Shown here: positions 1 to 7,841 of the stretch, one piece after another
How the letters are laid out: every line of letters starts with the position of its first letter
Position numbering within the stretch: position 1 is the first letter of the stretch
Assembly (NCBI RefSeq): GCF_030555055.1
Contig: NZ_JAMOAO010000001.1
Coordinates: 5,642,001 to 5,706,000, forward strand
From: Nocardiopsis sp. YSL2
GTDB lineage: Bacteria; Actinomycetota; Actinomycetes; Streptosporangiales; Streptosporangiaceae
DNA length: 64,000 nt
Reading direction: 5' to 3'
The notes under the pieces: model-generated
Database searches by the model: none
What the model was told of the DNA's origin: nothing
The model's input: only the letters and a program-made list of their open reading frames with translations
Made by a program: the position numbers and the translations under genes

Positions 1-569
1 TCGCGGCGCCGTGCCACACCGCCGGGGAAGCCCTCGGGGGGGCGTACGGCCAGCAGGGCTTCCAGGGTGGTCAGGGTGACGGGGTCCTTGCGGCGCGGGC
101 GGGCGGCGCGGGTGCGGCGGATGCCGCGCAGGGTCATGCGGACCACGTCGGAGCGGGTGGGTGAGGCCAGACCGTGGGCGCCGTGCACGGCCGCGATGGC
201 GGCGGCGCGCCGTTCCAGGGTGGGGGTGGCCAGGGCCCAGGCCGTGCCGTCGTCGGTGCGGGTGTGGGCGCAGGCGGCCAGGTAGACGGCCACGTCCACG
301 GCGTCGGCGGGCAGGGCCTGGCGTCCTTCGGCCAGGCACCAGGCGGTGAAGGCCGTCCAGTCGGTGCGGTAGGCGCGCAGGGTGTTGGGCGATTGGGCGC
401 TGGCCAGGTAGCGGCCGAGCGTGCTCGCCTGTTCGGCGTCGAAGCGTTCACGGACCCGGCTCAGGGTGTGGGTGTCGACCAGGACGCTGTGGGTGACGGT
501 GCGCAGTTGTCGGCGTACGCCGGCGGGCAGTTCGAGGGCGTCGGGTGTGTGCGGTTCGGGTGTGTTCAC
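1..569 (-). CDS. Tyrosine recombinase/integrase, N-terminal part (runs off left edge)
   Basis: Site-specific recombinases of this family cut and rejoin DNA at short core sites. The frame opens with GTG at 569 (VNTPEPHTP...) and stays open to base 1, giving about 189 residues. Residues about 40-135 look like a SAM-like core-binding domain: a segment reading RYLASAQSPNTLRAYRTDW, then TAFTAWC, then a second helical block ending in MTLRGIRRTR. The C-terminal catalytic domain (R...HxxR...Y) would lie left of the window, so activity cannot be judged. It is the last gene of a same-strand run that includes two small membrane proteins and a nuclease-helicase. The start has only a weak ribosome-binding sequence. 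Assignment to the XerC/D-like superfamily is firm on the SPNTLRAY signature, but the exact subfamily is unknown. Confidence 0.75.
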   Translation of the reverse strand, partial: MNTPEPHTPDALELPAGVRRQLRTVTHSVLVDTHTLSRVRERFDAEQASTLGRYLASAQSPNTLRAYRTDWTAFTAWCLAEGRQALPADAVDVAVYLAACAHTRTDDGTAWALATPTLERRAAAIAAVHGAHGLASPTRSDVVRMTLRGIRRTRAARPRRKDPVTLTTLEALLAVRPPEGFPGGVARRR

Positions 570-627
570 GGTGTTCCATGATGGGGCACGCGCGCTCCGG
601 TGTGGGGTAGGCGCCGCGGCCGGTCGG

Positions 628-1134
628 TCAGCCGGTCAGGTGGGCGCGCAGGGCGTCCCACAGGTCGGGGGGCGGCATGACCCAGAACAGGGGCAGGGCC
701 GAGACGACCAGGGCGGCGGTGAAGCCGATCGCGGCGATCTTGCGGCGCAGGATCGCGGCGGCCGCGGCGGAGGCGGCCGGGACGGCCAGGGCCAGGACCA
801 GGACCCAGATCAGGGCGTTGCCCACGGCCCTCAGGTCGGGGGTGGCGGTGGGGTCGCCGCCGGCGGCCAGGGCGGCTTCCTGCATGTCCAGGGCGGTGAA
901 GAGCAGGTGGGCCAGGGCCAGGGGCGTGCCCAGGGCCCACAGCACGGTCAGGGCGACCCACAGGGCGGTGATGCGCTTGTCGGGCGGGTCGGGCAGGACC
1001 AGGGGGGTGGTGCGGTCGGTGCGCGGGCCCGTGGCGGGCTGGTCGCCCTGGCCTGAGGCGGGGCTGTGGTCCTGGCCGGTGGTGCGGGGCCGCTGTGGGG
1101 CGGCCTTGCGGCGTTGGCGTTTCTTGGGTGACAC
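628..1134 (-). CDS. Small membrane protein of unknown function
   Basis: A 168-aa protein starting at GTG 1134. The first 45 residues are basic and polar (KKRQRRK near the start) and should be cytoplasmic. Three or four hydrophobic segments follow: about 55-80 (ALWVALTVLWALG), 105-130 (ALIWVLVLALAVPAASAAAAA) and 137-155 (GFTAALVVSALPLFWV). No family motif is recognised. It lies between the recombinase and another small membrane protein, all on the minus strand with gaps of about 60 bp, so co-transcription is plausible. The role is unknown; an integral-membrane partner of a mobile or defence locus is only a contextual guess. Confidence 0.7.
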   Translation of the reverse strand: MSPKKRQRRKAAPQRPRTTGQDHSPASGQGDQPATGPRTDRTTPLVLPDPPDKRITALWVALTVLWALGTPLALAHLLFTALDMQEAALAAGGDPTATPDLRAVGNALIWVLVLALAVPAASAAAAAILRRKIAAIGFTAALVVSALPLFWVMPPPDLWDALRAHLTG

Positions 1135-1195
1135 GCGCCTGTCGTCCTTGCCTGGTGGTGCTGTGGTGCTGTGGTGCCCGGGGCGGGTGTGGATC

Positions 1196-1519
1196 CTATC
1201 CGGCCAGTCCGGCCAGGTGGATGGCCGACACGAACACCACCGGCCATACGAGGAGGGCCAGGGACCACAGGGCGGCGCGGCGGTCGCCGGCGACGGTGGC
1301 CACGGCCGCGGCCAGCAGGGGCAGGCCGATGGCGGCGCCGAAGGCCAGGGTGACCCATTCGGCGCCGGAGTCGGTGGGGGTGTCGGCGCGTACGCCCATC
1401 AGGTAGCCGGCCGGGCCCAGGACCAGGGCGAGCAGGGCCACGATGGCGATGACGACGCGGATGCCGGTGGGGTGGCGGGTGTTGCGACCACCGTCGGGGG
1501 CGGAGGGACGGTCAGACAC
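1196..1519 (-). CDS. Small membrane protein of unknown function
   Basis: A 107-aa protein from GTG 1519. A short polar N-terminus is followed by three hydrophobic stretches: about 21-42 (VVIAIVALLALVLGPAGYL), 55-77 (TLAFGAAIGLPLLAAAVAT) and 84-105 (LWSLALLVWPVVFVSAIHL). No catalytic motif is visible. The nearest ribosome-binding-like sequence is AAAGG about 13 bases upstream, so the start is only moderately sure. It sits between the nuclease-helicase gene and the other small membrane gene. I do not recognise the family. Confidence 0.65.
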   Translation of the reverse strand: MSDRPSAPDGGRNTRHPTGIRVVIAIVALLALVLGPAGYLMGVRADTPTDSGAEWVTLAFGAAIGLPLLAAAVATVAGDRRAALWSLALLVWPVVFVSAIHLAGLAG

Positions 1520-1776
1520 GGGGGCCGTGGTGCCTTTCGTCTAACGGGCGGCGGGCCTGGGTGGGGTGCGCAGGGCACACCGGCGCGCGCGGGTGGTGGG
1601 TGGTTGGGGGCACGCGTGTCCTGGCACCGTTGGCGTGTGCGGCGTTCGGTGCGGTGGGCGTGCTGTGTAAAACGTACCTGCCCGGGCAGGTGGGTGGAAC
1701 CCGTGCGGGGTGCGTGGCCGGTGTCCGCTGGGGGCGCAGGCCGGGGTGTGGGCGCGCCGGGTGCGCCGAACGCGTC

Positions 1777-4700
1777 CTAGTGGGCGGTGGGGGGCGGGTG
1801 GGCGTGGGTGACCAGGCCCGTGAAGGCCGCCAGCAGGCGCAGGTCCTCGATGGTGCGCGGGGTGGTGGTGAGCAGGTCGGGTGAGTAGACGACGGTGGCG
1901 GCGACCTGGGCGCGCGAGAGGGCGACGTTGAGGCGGTGGCGGTCCAGGACGAAGGCCGTGCCGCGGCCGCCCTCGGCGGCGTTGGAGGTGGTCATGGAGC
2001 AGATGACGGCGGCCGCCTCCTGGCCCTGGAATCGGTCGACGGTGCCCACCCGTACCCCTTCCAGGGCGGGGGTGTGCTCGGTGGCGGCGGCCAGGGCGCG
2101 GCGCAGGGCGCGCACCTGGAGGTTGTAGGGCGCCACGACGAGGATGTCGTGGCCGCTCATGGGGCGTGCGGGGGTGTGGGGTCCCGGGGTGAGGGTGTCG
2201 CCCACCAGGCGGGTGGCGATGGCGACGACGGCCGCGACCTCTTCGGGGCTGTGGGTGGTGCGGCCCTGGTGGGGGGTGGGGTGGGCGTGTACTCCGGGTG
2301 CCAGGTGGGTCAGGGAGCGGGCCCGGGTGCTGGGGTGGGCGCGCAGGCGCCCCTGGTAGGACAGGGTCGACACGGCCTCGCACAGGTCGGGGTGCATGCG
2401 GCGGGTCTGGTCGAGGAAGTAGCCGCGGGCGGGGTCGATGAGGGCCTCGCCTTCCATCAGGTGTTGCAGGGCGGAGGCGTCGGCGCCTTCGCCGTGGGTG
2501 CCCTGGACGACCTGTGGGAGCTGTTGGGGGTCGCCGAGCAGGACGAGGTTGTGGGCGGCCGCGGACACCGCGAGGGTGTCGGCCAGGGCGAACTGTCCGG
2601 CCTCGTCGATGATGAGGACGTCCACGGGGTCGGCGACCATGGCGGCGTTGGCCAGGGCCCAGGCGGTGCCGCCGATGAGGACGGCCTCGCCCGCGGCGGC
2701 GTGTTTGGTGCGCCAGGTGGCCAGGGCCTGGGGGGTGGAGGGCTGGTCCCAGGGCGGCGGCGGGGTGTGGTCGGTGGCGGGGGTGCGGCTCTTGGCGCGT
2801 TTGGCGGCGGCCAGGGGCACGCCGGCGTCGGCGGCGGCGCGCACGGCGGCGCTCATGACGTTCTCGACGGCCTTGTGGCTGGTGGAGCACACGCCGATGC
2901 TGCGGCCCTGTCGGGCCAGGTGGGTGATGAGCTGGGCGGCGAGGTAGGTCTTGCCGGCGCCGGGCGGGCCCTGGACGGCGAGGTAGGAGTGGTCCAGGCG
3001 GTCCACGGCGGCGATGGTGGCGGCGATGGTGTCGCCGCCGGTGTGGGCGGGGTCGGGTAGGGGGCCGCCGCCGTGCAGGCGGGGCGGGGTGCGGCGCAGG
3101 ACGTCCAGGCCGGTGTGGCGGGGCCAGGCGGGCAGGTCCTCCACGGCGGTGCGGGCGATGAGTTCCAGTGCGCCGTCCTTGGGCTGGGGGTTGACGGGTG
3201 CGCCGGGCAGGACCGCCACGGGGGGCCGGGAGGTGGTGGTGTCGGGGTCGCTGGTCTCGGTCAGGGTGAGGGAGTCGGCTTCGGCGCCGGTGACCTTGGC
3301 CCCGGTGGTGGTGGCGGGCTGGCCGGGGGCGCCGGGGTAGAGCAGGTGGACGTCCTGGCCGGTGGTGAAGGGGTGGGGGTGGGCGGTGTCCAGGCGCATG
3401 TCGATCTCGCGGCGGGCCTTCTTCTGGCGGCCGGTGGGCGGGGCCCACTCCCCCGCGCGGACCCGCCAGGGCACGGCGCAGTCGGTGTCGGCTTCCAGGT
3501 CCTGCAGGGGGGCGCTGGTGCGGCGGTAGTGCTCGCGCCAGGGCGGGAGCTGTTCGCGCTGGTAGTAGCCGACCAGGGCGGCCAGGGCGGCGCGGGTGCG
3601 CTCGTCGTCGTCGCGGTCGGTGTCGGTGGTGGGCACGTCGGCGAGCAGGGGTGTGGTCAGGGCGGCGTGGCGGGCCTGCTTCTCGGCGCGTTTGCGGGCG
3701 CGTTCGGCTTCGGCCTCGGTGAGTTCGAACTGGATCAGGGGCCGGTCGGTGATGCCCTGGCGGGCGCGGTGGTCCTCGAGCCAGTCGCGCAGGCGGGCGG
3801 TGGAGTGGCAGTCGTCGCGGTTGTAGGCGGCGATGTCGTCCAGGACGCGGGTGGCGGTGTGGTGGTCGCCGGCCTGGTGGGCTGCCTGGTAGGCGGCGTA
3901 GGCGTCGATGGAGGAGGTGGCGGTGGTGACGCCGCCCGAGCGGGAGGCGGGCAGGTAGAGGGGTTCGAGGTACTTGATGGAGTAGGAGCGCTGGGACACG
4001 CGCATGCTCTTGCGTACGACGGTGTACAGGTCGATGAGCCGGTTCTCGCGCAGGAGGCGGTTGACCTCTTCTTCGCGGGTGGCGTACTCGGAGCTGAGGT
4101 GTTTGAGGCGGTCGACCTCGTAGGAGGCGTAGTGGTAGATGTGGGCGTTCTCGTCGGCGTCGATGCGGGCGGTGGCGAAGTCGACGAAGTCCTCCAGGGC
4201 CTGCTTCTCCTGGGCGCGGTCGTGGGCCCAGAAGGCGTGGAAGGTCTCGTGGCCGTCGGCGTCCTCGGTGGTGGCGCCGAAGAGGTATTCCAGGCCGCGG
4301 CCGTCGTCGCGGGAGTGGTAGGGGTAGCCCTCCATGTCGAAGAAGACGTCGCCGGGGCTGGGCGCGGGCAGGCTCGCCAGGCCGTCGGGGGCGAAGACCT
4401 CGGCGGTGACGGTGCCCTGGGGGTCGGTGGGGGTGCGGGTGGAGTCCTGGCGGACCTGGAGGGCGGCCTGGGCGCGCAGTTGGTCGAAGGTGCGGCGGGG
4501 CAGGGTGGGTGGGCGCTGGTCGTCGGTGGCGTGGGCCAGGGCGTCGATGGTGGCCAGGCCGGCGTCGGTGAGTTTGGTGGCCTGGTCGGTGCGTAGTCCG
4601 GCGACCAGGGACAGGTGGCGGGCGGCGGTGCGGCCCTGGGTGCACCAGGTGGCGTAGCCGCAGCTCTCGCAGGCGGGGCGGGGCTGGCCCCAGGTGGGGG

Positions 4701-5376
4701 TGGGCAGGGCGGGTTCGTGTTCCAGGCGGGCGAGCAGGCGGCGGGTGATGGTGTGCAGGATGGGGGTGAAGTCGGCGGTGGGCAGGGTGTGGGTGTGGTC
4801 GTCGCCGGTGCGCAGGTGCATGTGTTGGGGTTGTTGGCCGGTGGCGACGGTCAGGGCGTGGGCGTAGGCGGCCAGTTGGAGGACGGCGCCGGGGCCGGGG
4901 CGGCGGGCGAGTTTGGTGTCCCAGGGCTCGTAGGTCCAGGTGGGCGGTGGCGGGGTGTGTGCTCGGCCGGTGGCGGGGTCCAGGTCGGAGCGGATGAGGA
5001 AGTCGGCGCGTCCGTGGAAGGCGACCGGTTCGCCGCCTCGGTGCTCCAGCGGGTGGTGGAAGCTGCCCTGGTAGATGACGGGTACGCCCGCGGCCATGGC
5101 CTGGTTGGTGGCGGTGGCGGCTTTGGCCAGGGAGGCGTCGTCGGGGTGGGGGTCCTCGATGTGGGCGATGTCGCCGAACAGGGCGCGCAGGCGGTCGAGT
5201 TCGGCGTGTTCGTGGGCCAGGCCGTGGTGGGCGATGAGGGCGTCGACGGGTTCGGGGGCGGGGGCTCCGGGCAGGCGTGCGGCCAGCGCGGTCTTCAGGG
5301 CGCTGCGGTGGTCGCATTCCAGGGTGTCGACGAGGTCGGTGGGTGAGACGACCCAGCCGGTGGTGGTGCGGAACAA
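1777..5376 (-). CDS. TM0106-like RecB nuclease / RNase H-like exonuclease / UPF1-type helicase fusion
   Basis: A 1,199-aa multidomain nucleic-acid enzyme from TTG 5376, with GGGAG eight bases upstream. Residues about 1-240 are RecB-like: GRADFL near 122, WDTKLA (the D-x-K of the PD-(D/E)xK fold) near 150, then a cysteine cluster CESCGYATWC that could hold Fe-S or zinc. Residues about 330-530 are DEDD/RNase H-like: FFDMEGYPY, HYASYEVDRLKHL and YNRDDCHSTARL supply the acidic residues. The C-terminal half is an SF1 helicase: Walker A GPPGAGKTYLA near 800, Walker B LIIDEAGQF near 920, DPQQLPQV, DRFQGQEA and LNVALSRAQ at the end. The domain order matches proteins annotated TM0106-family RecB-like nuclease. 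The substrate is unknown; DNA repair or phage defence are inferences from domains and the neighbouring recombinase. All motifs appear intact. Confidence 0.88.
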   Translation of the reverse strand: MFRTTTGWVVSPTDLVDTLECDHRSALKTALAARLPGAPAPEPVDALIAHHGLAHEHAELDRLRALFGDIAHIEDPHPDDASLAKAATATNQAMAAGVPVIYQGSFHHPLEHRGGEPVAFHGRADFLIRSDLDPATGRAHTPPPPTWTYEPWDTKLARRPGPGAVLQLAAYAHALTVATGQQPQHMHLRTGDDHTHTLPTADFTPILHTITRRLLARLEHEPALPTPTWGQPRPACESCGYATWCTQGRTAARHLSLVAGLRTDQATKLTDAGLATIDALAHATDDQRPPTLPRRTFDQLRAQAALQVRQDSTRTPTDPQGTVTAEVFAPDGLASLPAPSPGDVFFDMEGYPYHSRDDGRGLEYLFGATTEDADGHETFHAFWAHDRAQEKQALEDFVDFATARIDADENAHIYHYASYEVDRLKHLSSEYATREEEVNRLLRENRLIDLYTVVRKSMRVSQRSYSIKYLEPLYLPASRSGGVTTATSSIDAYAAYQAAHQAGDHHTATRVLDDIAAYNRDDCHSTARLRDWLEDHRARQGITDRPLIQFELTEAEAERARKRAEKQARHAALTTPLLADVPTTDTDRDDDERTRAALAALVGYYQREQLPPWREHYRRTSAPLQDLEADTDCAVPWRVRAGEWAPPTGRQKKARREIDMRLDTAHPHPFTTGQDVHLLYPGAPGQPATTTGAKVTGAEADSLTLTETSDPDTTTSRPPVAVLPGAPVNPQPKDGALELIARTAVEDLPAWPRHTGLDVLRRTPPRLHGGGPLPDPAHTGGDTIAATIAAVDRLDHSYLAVQGPPGAGKTYLAAQLITHLARQGRSIGVCSTSHKAVENVMSAAVRAAADAGVPLAAAKRAKSRTPATDHTPPPPWDQPSTPQALATWRTKHAAAGEAVLIGGTAWALANAAMVADPVDVLIIDEAGQFALADTLAVSAAAHNLVLLGDPQQLPQVVQGTHGEGADASALQHLMEGEALIDPARGYFLDQTRRMHPDLCEAVSTLSYQGRLRAHPSTRARSLTHLAPGVHAHPTPHQGRTTHSPEEVAAVVAIATRLVGDTLTPGPHTPARPMSGHDILVVAPYNLQVRALRRALAAATEHTPALEGVRVGTVDRFQGQEAAAVICSMTTSNAAEGGRGTAFVLDRHRLNVALSRAQVAATVVYSPDLLTTTPRTIEDLRLLAAFTGLVTHAHPPPTAH

Positions 5377-5529
5377 CGCCGGAGCTCCCTGTGGTGTGTG
5401 GGTGGTGCGGGTGTGGGGATTGTGCCATGTGCGGGGGACGTGTGCGGGTGGCTACGCGCGGGCGCGGGTGGGAAAGTGCGGTGGGCGCGGGGGTGGGTGG
5501 TGCTCTGGGGTCGCGGGAGGCGTCCTGCG

Positions 5530-6158
5530 GATTCCTTCACCGGAATCGTCGCCGGTCTGTCCGGCCCGTTGAGGCGGTTGGCCGCGGAGGTCGCTCCTTG
5601 TGAGGGGTGCGTGCGGTCCGTGGGCGGGCCGGGCCTGGAGCCGGGGTGCGGTGATGGTGATCCGCTGGTCGAGTCGCGGCGGCGCGGGGCGGACGGGGAT
5701 TCCTCGGCGGACGTGGTGGAGTGCGCTCGCGGGCGGGTGCGGAGTCTGCCGCGCCGGTACGGGGCGGTGTTCCTGGCGGGGCCCGCGTTCGCTCTGTCGG
5801 CCGATGACGCGGCGGCGTGCGCGGCGCTGCTGGGTGTGCCCGCGCCTGTGGCACCGGGGAAGGCTCTGGTGCCGTTGTTCGTGCCCGAGCCCACGCCGAG
5901 GGAGCGGGCGGGGCGGGCCTGTGGGGCCGGGGCGGTGGACGGCGCGGTACCGGGTGTGAGCGTGGTGGCGCGTGGCACACGAGTGTGCTGCGCTATGAGT
6001 GCCGTTCGGGTGCTGGGCGCGCGGCCGAGGACCGTTCGTGGGTGGTGCGCTGGTACGCCCGCGCCGGGTCCGGGGAGCTGGCCGGGGTGGCCGGGCTCGA
6101 GGCTGCGGGCGGTTGTGGGGGTCGGCGGCGCCCGTGGCGGGGCGCCGGTGGCGGTTAG
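5530..6158 (+). pseudogene. Decayed plus-strand ORF, unknown family
   Basis: This 780-bp gap between two minus-strand genes is not empty. In one forward frame the segment about 5530-5965 has strong third-position G/C bias and reads as a plausible protein, for example RRYGAVFLAGPAFALSADD and then PVAPGKALVPLFVPEP. Near 5965-5985 the coding-like character moves to another frame, which continues RAAEDRSWVVRWYARAGSG to a stop at 6158. One frameshift would join both parts into a protein of roughly 200 aa. No convincing start with a ribosome-binding site was found. I do not recognise the family. Alternatives are two unrelated chance ORFs, or a real but divergent gene with a sequencing indel. Confidence 0.3.
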
Positions 6159-6865
6159 CCGACGACCTGCCATTGGACGGTGCCCACGCCCGCGCCGGTG
6201 CCGATGATCTGGTCGAAGGCGGCGGTGGACAGGTCCAGGCAGCGGCCGTCGATGTAGGGGCCGCGGTCGTTGATGCGCACGGTCACGGATGTGCCGTTGT
6301 CGGGGTTGGTGACCTTGACCATGGTGTCGAAGGGCAGGGTCTTGTGCGCGGCGGTCATGCCGTAGGTGTCGAAGGTCTCGCCGTTGGCGGTGGTGGCGCC
6401 GTGGAAGCCGTCGCCGTAGAAGGAGGCCTGGCAGGTGCCGCCCTCGCCGGTGGGGGTGCCTTCGGTGGAGGGTGCGCTCTGCTGGGTGGTGTCGGGGTCG
6501 TCCTGGGGTTCGGGTTCGGCCGGGACGGCGCTGCCGTCGGCGGTGGAGTTCTGGGTGGCGTTGGAGACGGCCTCGCCGGCCTGTTCGGCGGTGGCGGGGT
6601 CGGGTTCGGCCGGGGTGTCCTCGGGGGTGGTCAGCGGGTCGGGTTCGGCTTGGGGGATCTGGGCGGCGTTGACGGTGGTCTCGGGCGGGGTGCCGGTGGC
6701 GATGACGGCGGCTGTGGCGGTGCCGGCCACGGCCAGGGTCGCTGCGGAGGCCGCCGCGATGACCAGGGCGCGTTTCCTGCGGTTGCGGGTGCGGGCGGCC
6801 GTCACGCGCGGGCCGGGTGTGGCGGCGGTGTCGAGGTGCGGGGTCTGTGGCTCGGTGTTGCCCAC
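6155..6865 (-). CDS. RlpA-like double-psi beta-barrel secreted protein
   Basis: A 236-aa envelope protein from GTG 6865, with AAAGGA about eight bases upstream. A basic stretch (TRNRRKR) precedes one hydrophobic segment at about 37-60 (ALVIAAASAATLAVAGTA), a signal anchor or signal peptide. Residues about 65-145 form a low-complexity linker rich in Pro, Glu and Thr. The C-terminal domain (about 150-236) is RlpA-like: CQASFYGDGFHG, TANGETFDTYGMTAAH, LPFDTMVKVTN, INDRGPY and CLDLS. RlpA proteins bind or cleave denuded peptidoglycan glycan strands; whether this one is catalytic is unclear. Longer readings that start further upstream are shadows. The gene is alone, facing away from the decayed ORF, and is preceded by an unusual nested inverted repeat. 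Confidence 0.85.
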   Translation of the reverse strand: MGNTEPQTPHLDTAATPGPRVTAARTRNRRKRALVIAAASAATLAVAGTATAAVIATGTPPETTVNAAQIPQAEPDPLTTPEDTPAEPDPATAEQAGEAVSNATQNSTADGSAVPAEPEPQDDPDTTQQSAPSTEGTPTGEGGTCQASFYGDGFHGATTANGETFDTYGMTAAHKTLPFDTMVKVTNPDNGTSVTVRINDRGPYIDGRCLDLSTAAFDQIIGTGAGVGTVQWQVVG

Positions 6866-7029
6866 GGCGGTGTCCTTTGAACGGGAACAGGGTGGGGCGG
6901 GCCGTCTCCGGCGCGGGTGCGCGGGACCCCGTGCCCGGTGCCCCGTTGGTGGGGTGGGGCGTGGGACGGGTGGAGTCGGACCGCCGGGTGTTGCACGCGG
7001 GGGTCTGGGCGCAGAGCTTAGGGGTAACG

Positions 7030-7087
7030 CGCAGGTCACGGTACCGGAAAGTGGTGGTTTGTGGAACTTATCACCACTTGACCTGCG
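7030..7087. repeat. Nested inverted repeat upstream of the RlpA-like gene
   Basis: An outer arm cgcaggtca (7030-7038) pairs with tgacctgcg (7079-7087). Inside it aagtggtg (7049-7056) pairs with caccactt (7072-7079). Both matches are perfect. It lies about 165-220 bases before the RlpA-like start and 62 bases after the end of the chelatase gene. It could be a terminator for the nitrite operon, a structured leader or a tandem operator. The local A/T content is higher than in the surroundings. No c-di-AMP riboswitch core was found. Confidence 0.55.
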
Positions 7088-7148
7088 GTTTTGCTGTGTT
7101 TGGCATGGGTGTGGCCGCCGGCGGGCGGCGGCCACAGGTGGGGGTGTC

Positions 7149-7841
7149 TCAGACCGGGAGCACGATGGCGGCCCGGTGGTAGCGGTCGGCCAGGGCCTGG
7201 GCGATGGCGGCGTCCGGGCACAGGGGTGCGGCCACGGCGTCGGCGCCGCAGTGGGCCAGGCGGTCGTGGAACAGGCCGGGGGCGAGCAGCCAGCTGGCGA
7301 CCACCACGCGGGTGTGGCCGCGTCGGCGCAGGGCGGTGACCTGGTCGGCGACCGTGGGGGTGCTGGTGGCGATGCTGCCGCGCACCACGCGGGTGCCCAG
7401 CTGCTGGGACAGTCCGGCGGCGGCCTGGTCCAGTTCGGTGTGGGCGCGGGCGTCGGAGGTGCCGGCGCAGGCCAGGACCACACCGTCGCCGGGCTGGTAG
7501 CCGGCGGCCAGCAGGCGCCGGCGGGCGGTGGCCAGCGCGGCGGGGTGGGCGCCCAGGGCCGGGGTGATGACGGCGTCGGCGCGGCCGGCCTGGGCGAGCT
7601 GGTGGGGGATGTCGGTGCGCACGTGGTAGCCCGAGGCCAGGAAGGCGGGTACGACCACCAGCGGGCCGGGGACGGTGGCGGCCACCTCCCCCACCGAGGG
7701 GGTCAGGACGTCGGCGAAGGCCAGCTGGGTGGGGCGCTGGGTGATCTCGCCCACACGCAGGGCCAGGGAGTGGGCGATGGCGGTGCCGCGCGCCTGGCGG
7801 GTGCCGTGCACGGCCAGCAGCAGGGTGGGGTGTCGGTTCAT
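7149..7841 (-). CDS. Sirohydrochlorin chelatase (CbiX/SirB-like)
   Basis: A 230-aa protein from ATG 7841 whose start overlaps the stop of the upstream regulator in ATGA. Chelatases of this family insert Fe2+ (or Co2+) into sirohydrochlorin; iron insertion makes siroheme, the prosthetic group of NirB. Two repeats of the CbiX fold are visible. The first carries LLLAVHGTR (His near residue 10) and VPAFLASGYHVRTDIP (His near 70), the expected metal-binding histidines. The second half carries GVVLACAGTSD and VVVASWLLAPGLFHDRL. Position as the last gene of the nirB-nirD-nnaR unit supports siroheme rather than cobalamin synthesis. No methyltransferase gene for precorrin-2 lies in this operon, so that step must be encoded elsewhere. 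Confidence 0.9.
   Translation of the reverse strand: MNRHPTLLLAVHGTRQARGTAIAHSLALRVGEITQRPTQLAFADVLTPSVGEVAATVPGPLVVVPAFLASGYHVRTDIPHQLAQAGRADAVITPALGAHPAALATARRRLLAAGYQPGDGVVLACAGTSDARAHTELDQAAAGLSQQLGTRVVRGSIATSTPTVADQVTALRRRGHTRVVVASWLLAPGLFHDRLAHCGADAVAAPLCPDAAIAQALADRYHRAAIVLPV

Noticed and set aside
1..569. Attachment site of an integrated element
   Set aside because: The recombinase runs off the window and no tRNA or direct repeat pair is visible, so no att site can be supported.
3073..4596. A 507-aa plus-strand frame rich in Gly and Val
   Set aside because: Composition is that of the antisense of a high-GC gene, and the opposite strand carries the recognisable exonuclease domain.
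1541..5428. A 1,295-aa minus-strand frame overlapping the nuclease-helicase
   Set aside because: Its translation is almost only Arg, Pro, His and Thr without motifs. It is a frame shadow of the real gene, which has intact nuclease and helicase motifs.
6866..7148. c-di-AMP (ydaO-type) riboswitch before the RlpA-like gene
   Set aside because: Cell-wall hydrolase genes of actinomycetes often have one, but the conserved core sequences are absent; only the nested inverted repeat is present.
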